A stretch of DNA of 64,000 nucleotides from an uncultured Ruminococcus sp. GTDB lineage: Bacteria > Bacillota > Clostridia > Lachnospirales > Lachnospiraceae. Under the pieces are notes generated by a model. The model saw only the letters and a program-made list of their open reading frames with translations, did not search any database and was not told the origin of the DNA. This document shows positions 43,059 through 51,752 of this stretch, one piece after another. The DNA is taken from positions 22,889 to 86,888 of the forward strand of contig UQVC01000009.1 of assembly GCA_900544395.1 (NCBI GenBank). Reading direction: 5' to 3'. The number at the start of each line of letters is the position of its first letter. Positions within the stretch are counted from its first letter, which is position 1. The position numbers were made by a program, and so were the translations under genes.

Positions 43059-45077
43059 TTAGTGCGTTTCTTTATATTTTTGAATGATGGCATTCATGGT
43101 ATCCCATTTTGCTTCCATGTCAGATACCAGTTTAAACTGTGTCCGGCATCTGTCCAGGTTGTGATTCTCGCGGTGAATCTTAAAGTAAGTATCTCCCTGC
43201 AGATAATCTGTCAAAAATCTCATACCACATTCGAAGGTCATGACTTTGGCTCCCAGAGGCAGCAGTTCGATTTCTTTTTCGGTTAATTTTCCGCCGCATC
43301 CTTCAATAAATCCCTTTGCATAAATATCAAACAGATTCATATCGCACTGGATTTTATCCAGATCAATCTCATCCTCTGCACCTGTGCTTGCACCAAAACG
43401 GATCGAATCACCAAAGTCATTCATGGCAAGACCGGGCATAACGGTATCCAGATCGATGACACAGATTCCTTTGTGAGTTTCGTTATCGATCATAATGTTA
43501 TTTAATTTTGTATCATTATGTGTGACACGAAGCGGCAGTTCTTTTCTTTCAAGCATATCGCCGAATGCATTTGCGAGATCTTCATGAGCAAGTACAAAAT
43601 GAATCTCGTCCTGAACAGAATGTGCACGTCCGCAAATATCTTCGTTTACAGCTTTTTTAAATGTTTCGAATCGGGCTTTTGTGTCATGGAATCCTTGAAT
43701 CGTTTCATGAAGGGTTTCCGCCGGATAATCGGCCAGTAATCTTTGGAAATTACCAAAGGAAACAGCGCTCTGATAGAAATCTTCTGGAGTTTCCACCTGA
43801 TCATAGCTTGTAGCTCCTTCGATAAAATTATAGCATCTCCAATATTCCCCTTCTGAATCAATGAAATAAGAATGTCCGTCTTTGGTCGGAATGACATTTA
43901 ACGTTTCGCGCTCAGGATCGCCTCCGTTTTCGATGATTTTTTTGCGAAGGAACGATGTGACTCCCAAAATATTTTCCATTAATTCTTCAGGATTTTTGAA
44001 AATGTTTTTATTCATACGCTGCAGGATGACACGGCCTTCGGTTTCATCTTCCTTTTTTAAAGAAACTAAAAAAGTATCATTGATATGTCCGCTTCCGTAG
44101 CGCACAGCGCTCATCGCAATTCCGTCAAGCCGGAAATTCAGGAGTGCTTCTGTTTCCCCACACCAGATTTTTTCCGGATAGATACCAGCGTCTTTCATAA
44201 CCTGCATTGCATTGACAACGACTTGTTTGTCTTCTTTGTATGTGACACCGTACCATTTGTCATTTGAAGTAAGTACAGACACGGTTGCGCGATGCTCTTT
44301 GAGCAGATTACTTACGACAGTTGGGAGGAAGTATTCACATTTTAATGGATTGTTTTTCAATCCTTCTTTCAGAAAATCAGAGAATCCGGCTTTGATCTCC
44401 TGGAGAAATCCTTCTGAGAATCCCCACATATTCATAGAGACAATGGAATCCATTGGCAGTTCTGTCCAGGAAGCGCCATCATCTTCTGTAAAAGCGGCCT
44501 GTTCCCCTCTCTTTTCAATACGAGTGCGTTCGGTCACTTCGACCAGACAGCCATTTTCATCTACTGTACAAATACCGCGTGCTACATGGCCGTTTTCCGT
44601 CAGTGTATTTTTTAAATGGTAGCCGACCATTGCAAAACGATAGGTATCCTCTTCTTTTTGCGTGGACAGGAAATGATAAATTTTCTGGAAGGCGTCTCTT
44701 CCATAATAATCGTCCGCGTTGATCACGGCAAAAGGACCATCTACGACATCGATGCAGCTAAGGACAGCATGAGCAGTTCCCCAAGGTTTGATTCTTCCTT
44801 CTGGAACCTCGAATCCTTCTGGAAGATTGGTCAATTCCTGGAAAACGTATTCTACTTCCATAACATTTGCAAGACGATTTCCGATCACTTCTTTAAAATC
44901 GTTTTCCAGTTCTTTCTTGATGATGAAAACCACTTTTTCAAATCCTGCTCTTTTGGCATCAAAAATGGAAAAATCCATAATGATGTGTCCCTGATCGTCG
45001 ATCGGATCGATCTGTTTTAAGCCCCCATAGCGACTGCCCATTCCTGCAGCCATAATGACTAATACTGGTTTTTTCAT
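43059..45077 (-). CDS. Sugar nucleotidyltransferase / sugar 1-kinase fusion protein
   Basis: 672 residues from base 45077, with GGAGGG 7 bp before the ATG. Residues 1-300 are a nucleotidyltransferase (GT-A type): MAAGMGSRYGGLKQ near the N-terminus and VINADDYYG near 118. Residues 310-672 are an aminoglycoside-phosphotransferase-like kinase resembling N-acetylhexosamine 1-kinase (NahK): YGSGHINDTFLV, then VTHNDTKLNNIMID (catalytic HxDxxxxN) and VIDLDTVMPGL (DxD-like). Together they would turn a free sugar into its 1-phosphate and then an NDP-sugar. The sugar is not fixed by sequence; GlcNAc/GalNAc are guesses from NahK likeness. Divergent from an AraC regulator. Confidence 0.85.
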   Translation of the reverse strand: MKKPVLVIMAAGMGSRYGGLKQIDPIDDQGHIIMDFSIFDAKRAGFEKVVFIIKKELENDFKEVIGNRLANVMEVEYVFQELTNLPEGFEVPEGRIKPWGTAHAVLSCIDVVDGPFAVINADDYYGRDAFQKIYHFLSTQKEEDTYRFAMVGYHLKNTLTENGHVARGICTVDENGCLVEVTERTRIEKRGEQAAFTEDDGASWTELPMDSIVSMNMWGFSEGFLQEIKAGFSDFLKEGLKNNPLKCEYFLPTVVSNLLKEHRATVSVLTSNDKWYGVTYKEDKQVVVNAMQVMKDAGIYPEKIWCGETEALLNFRLDGIAMSAVRYGSGHINDTFLVSLKKEDETEGRVILQRMNKNIFKNPEELMENILGVTSFLRKKIIENGGDPERETLNVIPTKDGHSYFIDSEGEYWRCYNFIEGATSYDQVETPEDFYQSAVSFGNFQRLLADYPAETLHETIQGFHDTKARFETFKKAVNEDICGRAHSVQDEIHFVLAHEDLANAFGDMLERKELPLRVTHNDTKLNNIMIDNETHKGICVIDLDTVMPGLAMNDFGDSIRFGASTGAEDEIDLDKIQCDMNLFDIYAKGFIEGCGGKLTEKEIELLPLGAKVMTFECGMRFLTDYLQGDTYFKIHRENHNLDRCRTQFKLVSDMEAKWDTMNAIIQKYKETH

Positions 45078-45202
45078 GGTGTTTCCCTCCATATCTTTAC
45101 ATGACTTTTTGTTAATGTTATTATACAGGTATCAAAAAAACAAATCTATGCAATAAAAGTCCGAAAATATGTAATTTTAGATCAGATATGGAGGGGGATA
45201 TA
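45078..45202 (+). promoter_or_regulatory. Divergent regulatory region between the fusion gene and the AraC gene
   Basis: An AT-rich gap of about 125 bp. Both genes start just after an ATGGAGGG ribosome site on their own strand. Candidate promoter elements are TATAAT-like stretches (around TTATTATACAG at 45118), but no clear pair of operators is visible. This is the natural place for the AraC regulator to act. Confidence 0.4.
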
Positions 45203-46114
45203 TTGACAGAAAACAAATTTCCGGCAATTCCGATCATGGAGCAAATCTACATAACAAGTATGCACTCCCTGTTTCAGAGCCATTATGAGTTTGGATTTGA
45301 ATTTTCTGGGGAGACGCACGATTTTTGGGAGTGTCTGTATATTTTGGATGGAGAGCTTTGCGTTTCAGCGGATGAGCGAATCTATAATATGTCACGGGGA
45401 GAACTTATTTTTCATAAACCATTAGAATTTCATAAATTCACAGTAAAAAGCGCAGAAGGTGCAAGCTTGCTGATTTTCTCTTTTTCAGCAGAGGGTCCTC
45501 TTACGCTCTGGCTTCATGATAAAGTGTTTCAATTGTCGATAGAGCAGGAGGAAATGATTGCTTCTTTACTTATATATATGAAAAAGAAAACGAACGCAAT
45601 TCCTGTGGAAACAGAAAAAATAGAGCATTACTATCTGCAGCCTTTTGAAAAATATCCATATTACTCTCAAATGGTGGTAAGCAGCCTTTACCAATTATTT
45701 TTGAGTCTTGCGGAGCAGGGAACGGTATCTTCTGTTTCTCTTGCTCCGGATGCGATTACTTTCCGCAATGCGATCAATTTTTTAAATCAGAAGTTGAATT
45801 GTCAGCCAACAGTCAGTGAAATTGCGAAATACTGCAATGTCAGTGATGCCAGTTTAAAAAGAATATTTGATAAGTACGCAGGAATCGGTGTCCACAAATA
45901 TTTGTTAAAGCGAAAGATCAACATGGCGAAGCAGTTATTACAGGAGGGCAGTCAGGTATCTATGGTTGCCGAAAATCTTGGATTTGCCAGTCAAAGTTAT
46001 TTTTCGAAAGCATTTAAGAGAGAAACCGGATTTACACCATCGGATTTCGCGAAAAATCACGATATTGCCAAAAGCACATATAGTAATCATATAATGTCTG
46101 AAATGGAAGTGTAG
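45203..46114 (+). CDS. AraC-family transcriptional regulator with cupin sensor domain
   Basis: 303 residues from TTG 45203, 5-6 bp after GGAGGGG; ATG 45188 in the same frame overlaps the ribosome site. The N-terminus (about 20-130) is a cupin-like beta barrel (FWECLYILDGELCVS, MSRGELIFHKPLEFHKF). The C-terminal 100 residues hold two helix-turn-helix units (VSEIAKYCNVSDASLKRIF and VSMVAENLGFASQSYFSKAFK). It probably controls the divergent sugar kinase/nucleotidyltransferase gene. Confidence 0.92.
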   Translation: MTENKFPAIPIMEQIYITSMHSLFQSHYEFGFEFSGETHDFWECLYILDGELCVSADERIYNMSRGELIFHKPLEFHKFTVKSAEGASLLIFSFSAEGPLTLWLHDKVFQLSIEQEEMIASLLIYMKKKTNAIPVETEKIEHYYLQPFEKYPYYSQMVVSSLYQLFLSLAEQGTVSSVSLAPDAITFRNAINFLNQKLNCQPTVSEIAKYCNVSDASLKRIFDKYAGIGVHKYLLKRKINMAKQLLQEGSQVSMVAENLGFASQSYFSKAFKRETGFTPSDFAKNHDIAKSTYSNHIMSEMEV

Positions 46115-46118
46115 ATCT

Positions 46119-46628
46119 ATGAACCAAAAATTACCGTATTATATGGCGTATCCGCTGCCTCTTCAGTATGATGATGAGCGCAAGGAACGCAGAGATTATG
46201 AGTATATGAAAAGTCTCTATCCGGATGTGGCGAAGCGACTGCTTCCTTATGTAGAAGAGGAATGTGACAGGATGGAATATGACAACAGCATGATGTATGA
46301 TGAATATCCGGACCGGCTGCAGTTGCATTTGATGTGTAAAAGGGTTTGCGAAAATGTAAGGAAACACGAAAAGATTTTTTATGGTACAGAATATGAAGAT
46401 CTGTTGGCACAGGCGGAGAAGAACAGCGGTATCCTGGCAGAGGAGAGAATGCAGGAACCGGAGTCTGAGTGGGAGCCGGAGTTTACACAAATCCAGGAGC
46501 AGGATCGAAAGCAGCCGTCCGGAAGACGTACACCGAACTGGGTACAGGATCTGATCGAAGTGATGTTATATCATGAGCTATATCAAAGAAGATGCAATCA
46601 TCGCAGGTGTCGGCGCAGAATTTACTAA
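46119..46628 (+). CDS. Conserved hypothetical protein, Tyr/Glu-rich
   Basis: 169 residues, soluble. It is rich in Tyr, Asp and Glu in the first 100 residues (YPLPLQYDDERKERRDYEYM, EEECDRMEYDNSMMYDEYP) and ends in a basic cluster (RRCNHRRCRRRIY). The family looks conserved in Lachnospiraceae by memory, but I know no function. It begins 4 bp after the AraC stop. Confidence 0.65.
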   Translation: MNQKLPYYMAYPLPLQYDDERKERRDYEYMKSLYPDVAKRLLPYVEEECDRMEYDNSMMYDEYPDRLQLHLMCKRVCENVRKHEKIFYGTEYEDLLAQAEKNSGILAEERMQEPESEWEPEFTQIQEQDRKQPSGRRTPNWVQDLIEVMLYHELYQRRCNHRRCRRRIY

Positions 46629-46689
46629 TTGCAGATTTTGTGATATGATGAAGACAATACAGATACGAATATAATATGGAAGAATAAGG

Positions 46690-47211
46690 ATGAAAATACA
46701 TATGAAAAATTTGATTTTTATAGGAATGCCGGCAGTTGGAAAAAGTACTGTTGGAGTCGTGGTCGCCAAACGGTTAGGAATGGAATTCATTGATACGGAT
46801 CTGTTGATCCAGAAACAGGAAGGCAGACTTCTTCGAGAGATTATTGCGGATGTAGGGGAAGATGGATTTTTAAAGATCGAGAATCAGGTGAACTGTCAGG
46901 TTCAGGCAGAGCGTGCCGTAATCTCTCCGGGAGGAAGTGTAGTATATTGTGAAGAGGCCATGAGACACTTTAAAGAAATCGGGACAGTTGTATATTTGAA
47001 GGCTTCTTATCAAACAATAAAAGAAAGGATCCGCAGCCCCAAAAAGCGAGGAGTAGTGCTCAGAGAAGGGCAGACATTCCGTGATCTGTACGAAGAACGG
47101 ACGAAACTTTTTGAGGCATATGCAGATCTTACGATCTGTGAAGACGGGTGTCGGATCGAGGAAACAATCGACGCCGTTTTAGAGCAGATCGAGGGCTTGC
47201 AGAAAAAATGA
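46690..47211 (+). CDS. aroK: Shikimate kinase
   Basis: 173 residues. The Walker A motif is GMPAVGKST, the shikimate-binding Asp-Thr-Asp is in FIDTDLLIQ, and SPGGSVVY is the conserved Gly-Gly segment. It phosphorylates shikimate at the 3-hydroxyl in aromatic amino acid synthesis. ATG 46702 (KNLIFIGMPAVGKS) is an equally possible start. No other aro genes are nearby. Confidence 0.88.
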   Translation: MKIHMKNLIFIGMPAVGKSTVGVVVAKRLGMEFIDTDLLIQKQEGRLLREIIADVGEDGFLKIENQVNCQVQAERAVISPGGSVVYCEEAMRHFKEIGTVVYLKASYQTIKERIRSPKKRGVVLREGQTFRDLYEERTKLFEAYADLTICEDGCRIEETIDAVLEQIEGLQKK

Positions 47212-47212
47212 T

Positions 47213-47240
47213 TTTACAAATTGAAATTTTATGGTATAAT
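47213..47240 (+). promoter_or_regulatory. Promoter of murA
   Basis: TTTACA (47213-47218), 16-bp spacer, TATAAT (47235-47240), giving a leader of roughly 110 bases before ATG 47355. Confidence 0.6.
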
Positions 47241-47354
47241 AACTAATCGTATTATAAGGTAAAAAGGCGAATTATCATTTTTTTCACTTTATAGACGGGG
47301 GTAATGAAATTTAACAAGGGACTACGATAGAATTATCGACAATCGAGGTGCAAT

Positions 47355-48647
47355 ATGGAGCAGTATATTATCAAAGGCGGCAATCCGCTGGTAGGGGAAG
47401 TTGAAATCGGCGGAGCAAAAAATGCGGCACTTGCTATTCTCGCGGCAGCAATTATGACAGATGAGACCGTTCTGATCGACAATCTGCCGGATGTAAATGA
47501 TATTAATGTGTTGTTAGAAGCGATCCAGGGGATAGGAGCCACTGTCCAGAGGATTGACAGACATACCGTAAAGATTAATGGAAGCGCAATTACAGATTTT
47601 AACATAGAATATGATTATATCAAAAAGATCAGAGCATCTTATTACCTGTTGGGAGCGATGCTCGGAAAGTACAAGAGGGCAGAAGTTGCCCTTCCGGGAG
47701 GCTGCAATATCGGAAGCAGACCGATCGACCAGCATCTGAAGGGATTCCGTGCTCTTGGTGCAGATGTGGATATTGAACATGGAAAGATTGTAGCAGAAGC
47801 AGAGCAGCTTCGGGGAACACATTTATACTTTGACGTAGTTTCTGTAGGAGCAACCATCAATGTTATGATGGCAGCAGCCATGGCAGAGGGACTTACGATC
47901 ATGGAAAATGTTGCGAAGGAGCCTCATGTAGTAGACGTTGCGAACTTCCTCAACAGTATGGGAGCCGATATCCGCGGGGCAGGGACAGATGTGATTAAGA
48001 TCCGTGGAGTGAAGACTCTTCATAAGACAGAATATTCCATCATTCCCGATCAGATTGAAGCGGGAACGTTTATGTTTGCAGCAGCAGCTACCAAAGGTGA
48101 TGTTACCGTGCTGAATGTGATTCCGAAACATTTGGATGCGACCATTTCCAAGTTGGTGGATATTGGCTGTGAAGTTGAAGAATTTGACGATGCGGTCAGA
48201 GTTGTGGCAAAGAACCGCCTGAGAAGCACACAGGTCAAGACTTTGCCGTATCCGGGATATCCGACAGATATGCAGCCGCAGATCGGAGTTGTTCTGGCGC
48301 TTGCACAGGGTACCAGTACGATCACAGAGAGCATTTTTGAAAATCGGTTCAAGTATCTGGATGAACTTGCAAGAATGGGTGCTGTGATCAAGGTGGAAGG
48401 TAATTCTGCAACCATCGAAGGCGTGGAGAAGCTGTCCGGAGCGAGAGTGAGCGCACCAGATCTGAGAGCAGGAGCTGCGCTTTGCATTGCAGGGCTTGCT
48501 ACGGAAGGGATTACGATCGTAGATGATATTGTCTACATTCAGCGAGGATATGAGCGTTTCGAAGAAAAGCTGAGAGGACTTGGCGGTATCATTGAAAAAG
48601 TATCTGATGAAAAAGAGATTCAGAAGTTCAAACTGAAAGTAGGATAG
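47355..48647 (+). CDS. murA: UDP-N-acetylglucosamine 1-carboxyvinyltransferase
   Basis: 430 residues. The active-site Cys that fosfomycin attacks is present in PGGCNIGSRPID, and GGAKNAALAILAA is the N-terminal signature. It catalyses the first committed step of peptidoglycan synthesis in the cytoplasm. Terminated by a hairpin after the stop. Confidence 0.97.
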   Translation: MEQYIIKGGNPLVGEVEIGGAKNAALAILAAAIMTDETVLIDNLPDVNDINVLLEAIQGIGATVQRIDRHTVKINGSAITDFNIEYDYIKKIRASYYLLGAMLGKYKRAEVALPGGCNIGSRPIDQHLKGFRALGADVDIEHGKIVAEAEQLRGTHLYFDVVSVGATINVMMAAAMAEGLTIMENVAKEPHVVDVANFLNSMGADIRGAGTDVIKIRGVKTLHKTEYSIIPDQIEAGTFMFAAAATKGDVTVLNVIPKHLDATISKLVDIGCEVEEFDDAVRVVAKNRLRSTQVKTLPYPGYPTDMQPQIGVVLALAQGTSTITESIFENRFKYLDELARMGAVIKVEGNSATIEGVEKLSGARVSAPDLRAGAALCIAGLATEGITIVDDIVYIQRGYERFEEKLRGLGGIIEKVSDEKEIQKFKLKVG

Positions 48648-48676
48648 ATTCAGACGGAAATATAAGGGGGATACAG

Positions 48677-48705
48677 GATGCAGGACAGTAAGTTCTGCAT
48701 CTTTT
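48677..48705 (+). terminator. Weak terminator after murA
   Basis: GATGCAG (48677) pairs with CTGCATC (48695), followed by TTTTG. The U-tract is short. Confidence 0.6.
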
Positions 48706-48730
48706 GATAAATAACAGGGAGGTCCAGAAG

Positions 48731-50167
48731 ATGAGCAGTGAACGATATGATGAAGGCGTAAGGGAACAAAAGAAAGCAGAACGTAAAAAACAAGTACATA
48801 AGCAGATCGTGATCCTTGTGATCGTGCTTTTGGTGATTGCAGCAGCTGTGGCAGCAGTGGTGATTGGCGGACAGAAAAAAGAAAAAGACAGTCAGCCAAA
48901 AGACAAAGCAGATATAAGCAGTACAGTCAGCGCCATTGCGGCAAGTTATGAAGAATTTCTGGCAGATGTAGATGCGGACGCATCCAAAGAAGACCGCAAA
49001 CAGGATGCAAAGAAATTTGCAGAATGGCTGGAAAAGACGTATCCAAAGGAAACGGCAGAGAAGCTGCAGAAGAAAGTAAAATCTGACGCATTGAAGGAAG
49101 CAGACTTTTATGCAAGTTATGAGAAGACACTTCATGTGTTATCCGATGAGTATCAGGGCTATCTGAAAGATGACGCTACAGCAGCACAGCATCAGATCTA
49201 TCAGAAGCAGGGAAATACAGCGGGACAGGCCGAGATCGCACTTGGCGGCAATCTGACGCTGACAGAAGAAGGTATGACCTTGGGAATCTATGATCAGTCA
49301 GGAGAGTTAAAGCAGATGCTCTCAGAGGAACTGCTCAATGCCATGACACAGGCAGACGTCTTTTTCCTGAATCAGGAATGCAGTATCAGCAGCGAGGGAG
49401 AAGCTCTGGAAGGAAAAGGTGTACTTCACGCAAATGCAGACCGGATGAAGATTCTGGAAGGTCTGGGAGCAGATGTTGTTTCCCTTGGAAATGAACATGC
49501 AGCAGATTTTGGACAGGATGCGCTGAAAGAAAATCTGGAGCTTTTGAAGAATGCAAAGATAGCGGCTGTTGGGGCAGGAGCAGATGCAAATCAGGCAAAA
49601 CAGCCGGTATATCTAATCGTGAATGGAATCAAAATCGGATTTACAGCGGCATCCGGCGTGGAAGATACATTTGACCTGGCAGCCGGAGAAGGAAAAGCCG
49701 GTATCCAGGAGTACACAGACACAAAGCAGTATGAAGATGTGATCCGGGAAGCTGCAGCGAACTGTGATTATCTGATCGTATATGACCATGAAGGAAAAGG
49801 CGATACAAATAACGTAGAAGCGTACCAGAAAGAACATGCGGCGGCATTTTTGGAGGCAGGAGCAGATCTTGTTCTTGGTGGGCATTCTGATCGTCTCCAG
49901 GGCATGGAATATATCAATGGAAAACCAGTTGTATATAGCATGGGATCTGTATTGACAGACGGTACAAGCAGATATGCAGGAATCCTAAAACTTACGATTA
50001 AACCAGAAGGACTGGAGCAGATGGAAATCGTTCCAGCGATTCAGACCGAAGAAAAGACTGAGTATTTAGATGCCAAAGAAGAGCAGAAAAAGATGTATGA
50101 CGCAGTGGCAGCTCTTTGTCCGAATGCAGTGATCGATGAAAATGGTGTGATCACAGAGAAAAAATAA
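48731..50167 (+). CDS. CapA-family (poly-gamma-glutamate type) metallophosphatase-like protein
   Basis: 478 residues from ATG 48731 after GGGAGG. An N-terminal basic stretch and a membrane anchor (about 25-48) are followed by a charged coiled-coil spacer and a CapA-type domain (about 165-455): LGNEHAADFG, GGHSDRLQGM and YSMGSVL. Some expected metal ligands are changed: the usual Gly-Asp is GGN (LGGNLTL) and the second His of GHHPH is Asp. It may be a catalytically altered, surface-exposed family member. Confidence 0.82.
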   Translation: MSSERYDEGVREQKKAERKKQVHKQIVILVIVLLVIAAAVAAVVIGGQKKEKDSQPKDKADISSTVSAIAASYEEFLADVDADASKEDRKQDAKKFAEWLEKTYPKETAEKLQKKVKSDALKEADFYASYEKTLHVLSDEYQGYLKDDATAAQHQIYQKQGNTAGQAEIALGGNLTLTEEGMTLGIYDQSGELKQMLSEELLNAMTQADVFFLNQECSISSEGEALEGKGVLHANADRMKILEGLGADVVSLGNEHAADFGQDALKENLELLKNAKIAAVGAGADANQAKQPVYLIVNGIKIGFTAASGVEDTFDLAAGEGKAGIQEYTDTKQYEDVIREAAANCDYLIVYDHEGKGDTNNVEAYQKEHAAAFLEAGADLVLGGHSDRLQGMEYINGKPVVYSMGSVLTDGTSRYAGILKLTIKPEGLEQMEIVPAIQTEEKTEYLDAKEEQKKMYDAVAALCPNAVIDENGVITEKK

Positions 50168-50175
50168 AAATGATA

Positions 50176-50204
50176 TTGACATTTCAGGCAATACGGTGTA
50201 AAGT
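50176..50204 (+). promoter_or_regulatory. Promoter of the SAM riboswitch and metK
   Basis: TTGACA (50176-50181), 17-bp spacer, TAAAGT (50199-50204). The mRNA start would fall shortly before the riboswitch. Confidence 0.55.
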
Positions 50205-50235
50205 CCTATTGTTACAAATGAATGATGCAAACTTT

Positions 50236-50378
50236 CTCTTATTCAGAGCAGTGGAGGTACAAAGGACCTATGAAGCTGCGGCAACCCCGTCAAGGAAGGT
50301 GCCAACCTGAGCGAGCAATCGAACAATAAGAGGATTGTTTTGGTAAAGAACAGTCCGCTTTTTGGTGGGCTGTTTTTG
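50236..50378 (+). promoter_or_regulatory. SAM-I (S-box) riboswitch with transcription terminator
   Basis: The aptamer runs from CTCTTATT (50236) to AATAAGAG (50325), which pair as P1. Inside are the conserved S-box blocks: GTGGAGGTACAAAGGACC, TGAAGCTGCGGCAACC and AAGGTGCCAACCTGAGCG. The terminator stem is AACAGTCC (50349) with GGGCTGTT (50367), followed by a U-run. GGATTGTT (50332-50339) can pair with AACAGTCC as the antiterminator. High SAM favours termination, so metK is shut down by its own product. Confidence 0.95.
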
Positions 50379-50427
50379 TTAGAGATACAGTCCGAAAAAG
50401 AGAAAGAAATGAAAAAGGAGGAGCACA

Positions 50428-51615
50428 ATGGAAAAATTATTATTTACTTCCGAGTCTGTCACGGAAGGACACCCGGATAAGATTTGTGATGCGATCTCAG
50501 ATGCGATCCTGGACGCTTTGATGGAGCAGGATCCGATGAGCCGTGTGGCATGTGAGACCTGTGTGACAACAGGTATGGTCATGGTGATGGGAGAGATCAC
50601 AACACAGGCATATGTGGATATTCCGAAGATCGTAAGAGATACCGTGCGTGAAATCGGATATACCAGAGGAAAATTTGGATTTGATGCGGATACATGCAGC
50701 GTGCTGACAACCATTGACGAGCAGTCGGCAGATATTGCGCTTGGCGTGGACAAAGCATTGGAAGCAAAAGAAAATAAAATGTCAGACGACGAACTGGAAG
50801 CGATTGGTGCAGGAGATCAGGGTATGATGTTCGGATATGCATCCAACGAGACAGAAGAATACATGCCATATCCGATCGCAATGGCACACAAACTGGCGCT
50901 TCAGCTGACAAAAGTCCGTAAAGATGGGACACTGTCTTATCTGCGTCCGGATGGAAAGACACAGGTAACAGTGGAGTATGATGAGAACGGAACTCCGAAG
51001 CGTCTGGATGCAGTGGTACTTTCCACACAGCATGACCCGGATGTGACACAGGAGCAGATTCACGCAGATATTAAAAAATATGTTTTTGATGAGATCATTC
51101 CGGCAGAGATGGTGGATGAGCAGACCAAATTCTTTATCAACCCGACAGGACGTTTTGTAATCGGCGGACCACACGGAGACAGCGGACTGACAGGAAGAAA
51201 GATCATCGTAGATACTTACGGCGGAATGGCACGTCACGGCGGCGGTGCGTTCTCCGGAAAAGACTGCACGAAGGTAGACCGTTCCGCAGCATATGCAGCA
51301 CGTTATGCAGCGAAGAACATCGTAGCAGCAGGACTGGCTGACAAATGTGAGATCCAGCTTTCTTATGCCATCGGTGTTGCACAGCCTACTTCTATTATGG
51401 TAGACACATTCGGAACCGGAAAAGTATCCGAAGAAAAACTGGTAGAGATCGTACGTGAGAATTTTGACCTTCGTCCGGCAGGTATCATTAAGATGTTGGA
51501 TTTAAGACGTCCGATTTACAAACAGACTTCTTCTTATGGACATTTCGGAAGAAATGATCTGGATCTTCCATGGGAAAAACTGGATAAAACAGAAGTGTTG
51601 AAAAAATATTTATAA
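50428..51615 (+). CDS. metK: S-adenosylmethionine synthetase
   Basis: 395 residues. VTEGHPDKICDAISDA and GAGDQGMMFGYA are the methionine/ATP and loop motifs, and GGGAFSGKD is the P-loop-like GGGAFSGKD segment. It makes SAM from methionine and ATP. Controlled by the SAM riboswitch upstream. Confidence 0.98.
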   Translation: MEKLLFTSESVTEGHPDKICDAISDAILDALMEQDPMSRVACETCVTTGMVMVMGEITTQAYVDIPKIVRDTVREIGYTRGKFGFDADTCSVLTTIDEQSADIALGVDKALEAKENKMSDDELEAIGAGDQGMMFGYASNETEEYMPYPIAMAHKLALQLTKVRKDGTLSYLRPDGKTQVTVEYDENGTPKRLDAVVLSTQHDPDVTQEQIHADIKKYVFDEIIPAEMVDEQTKFFINPTGRFVIGGPHGDSGLTGRKIIVDTYGGMARHGGGAFSGKDCTKVDRSAAYAARYAAKNIVAAGLADKCEIQLSYAIGVAQPTSIMVDTFGTGKVSEEKLVEIVRENFDLRPAGIIKMLDLRRPIYKQTSSYGHFGRNDLDLPWEKLDKTEVLKKYL

Positions 51616-51682
51616 TAGTAGACGGAACGCCTCTTTTGGTTTATAGTATAAAGGAATCAAAGAGGTGCGGAAAATAAAAAGA

Positions 51683-51719
51683 AGGACAGGGACCTGCACC
51701 AGGGACTGTCCTCTTTTCT
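51683..51719 (+). terminator. Terminator after metK
   Basis: AGGACAG (51683) pairs with CTGTCCT (51706), followed by CTTTTCT. A further hairpin CCTCTTT/AAAGAGG lies at 51630-51665 without a U-tract. Confidence 0.8.
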
Positions 51720-51752
51720 ATATCCGGCAGCCGGTGTCGGGGAGGCGATGAG

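Noticed and set aside
43059..45092. Upstream ATG at 45092 for the fusion protein
   Set aside because: That ATG overlaps the GGAGGG ribosome site; ATG 45077 has correct spacing and begins at the family N-terminus.
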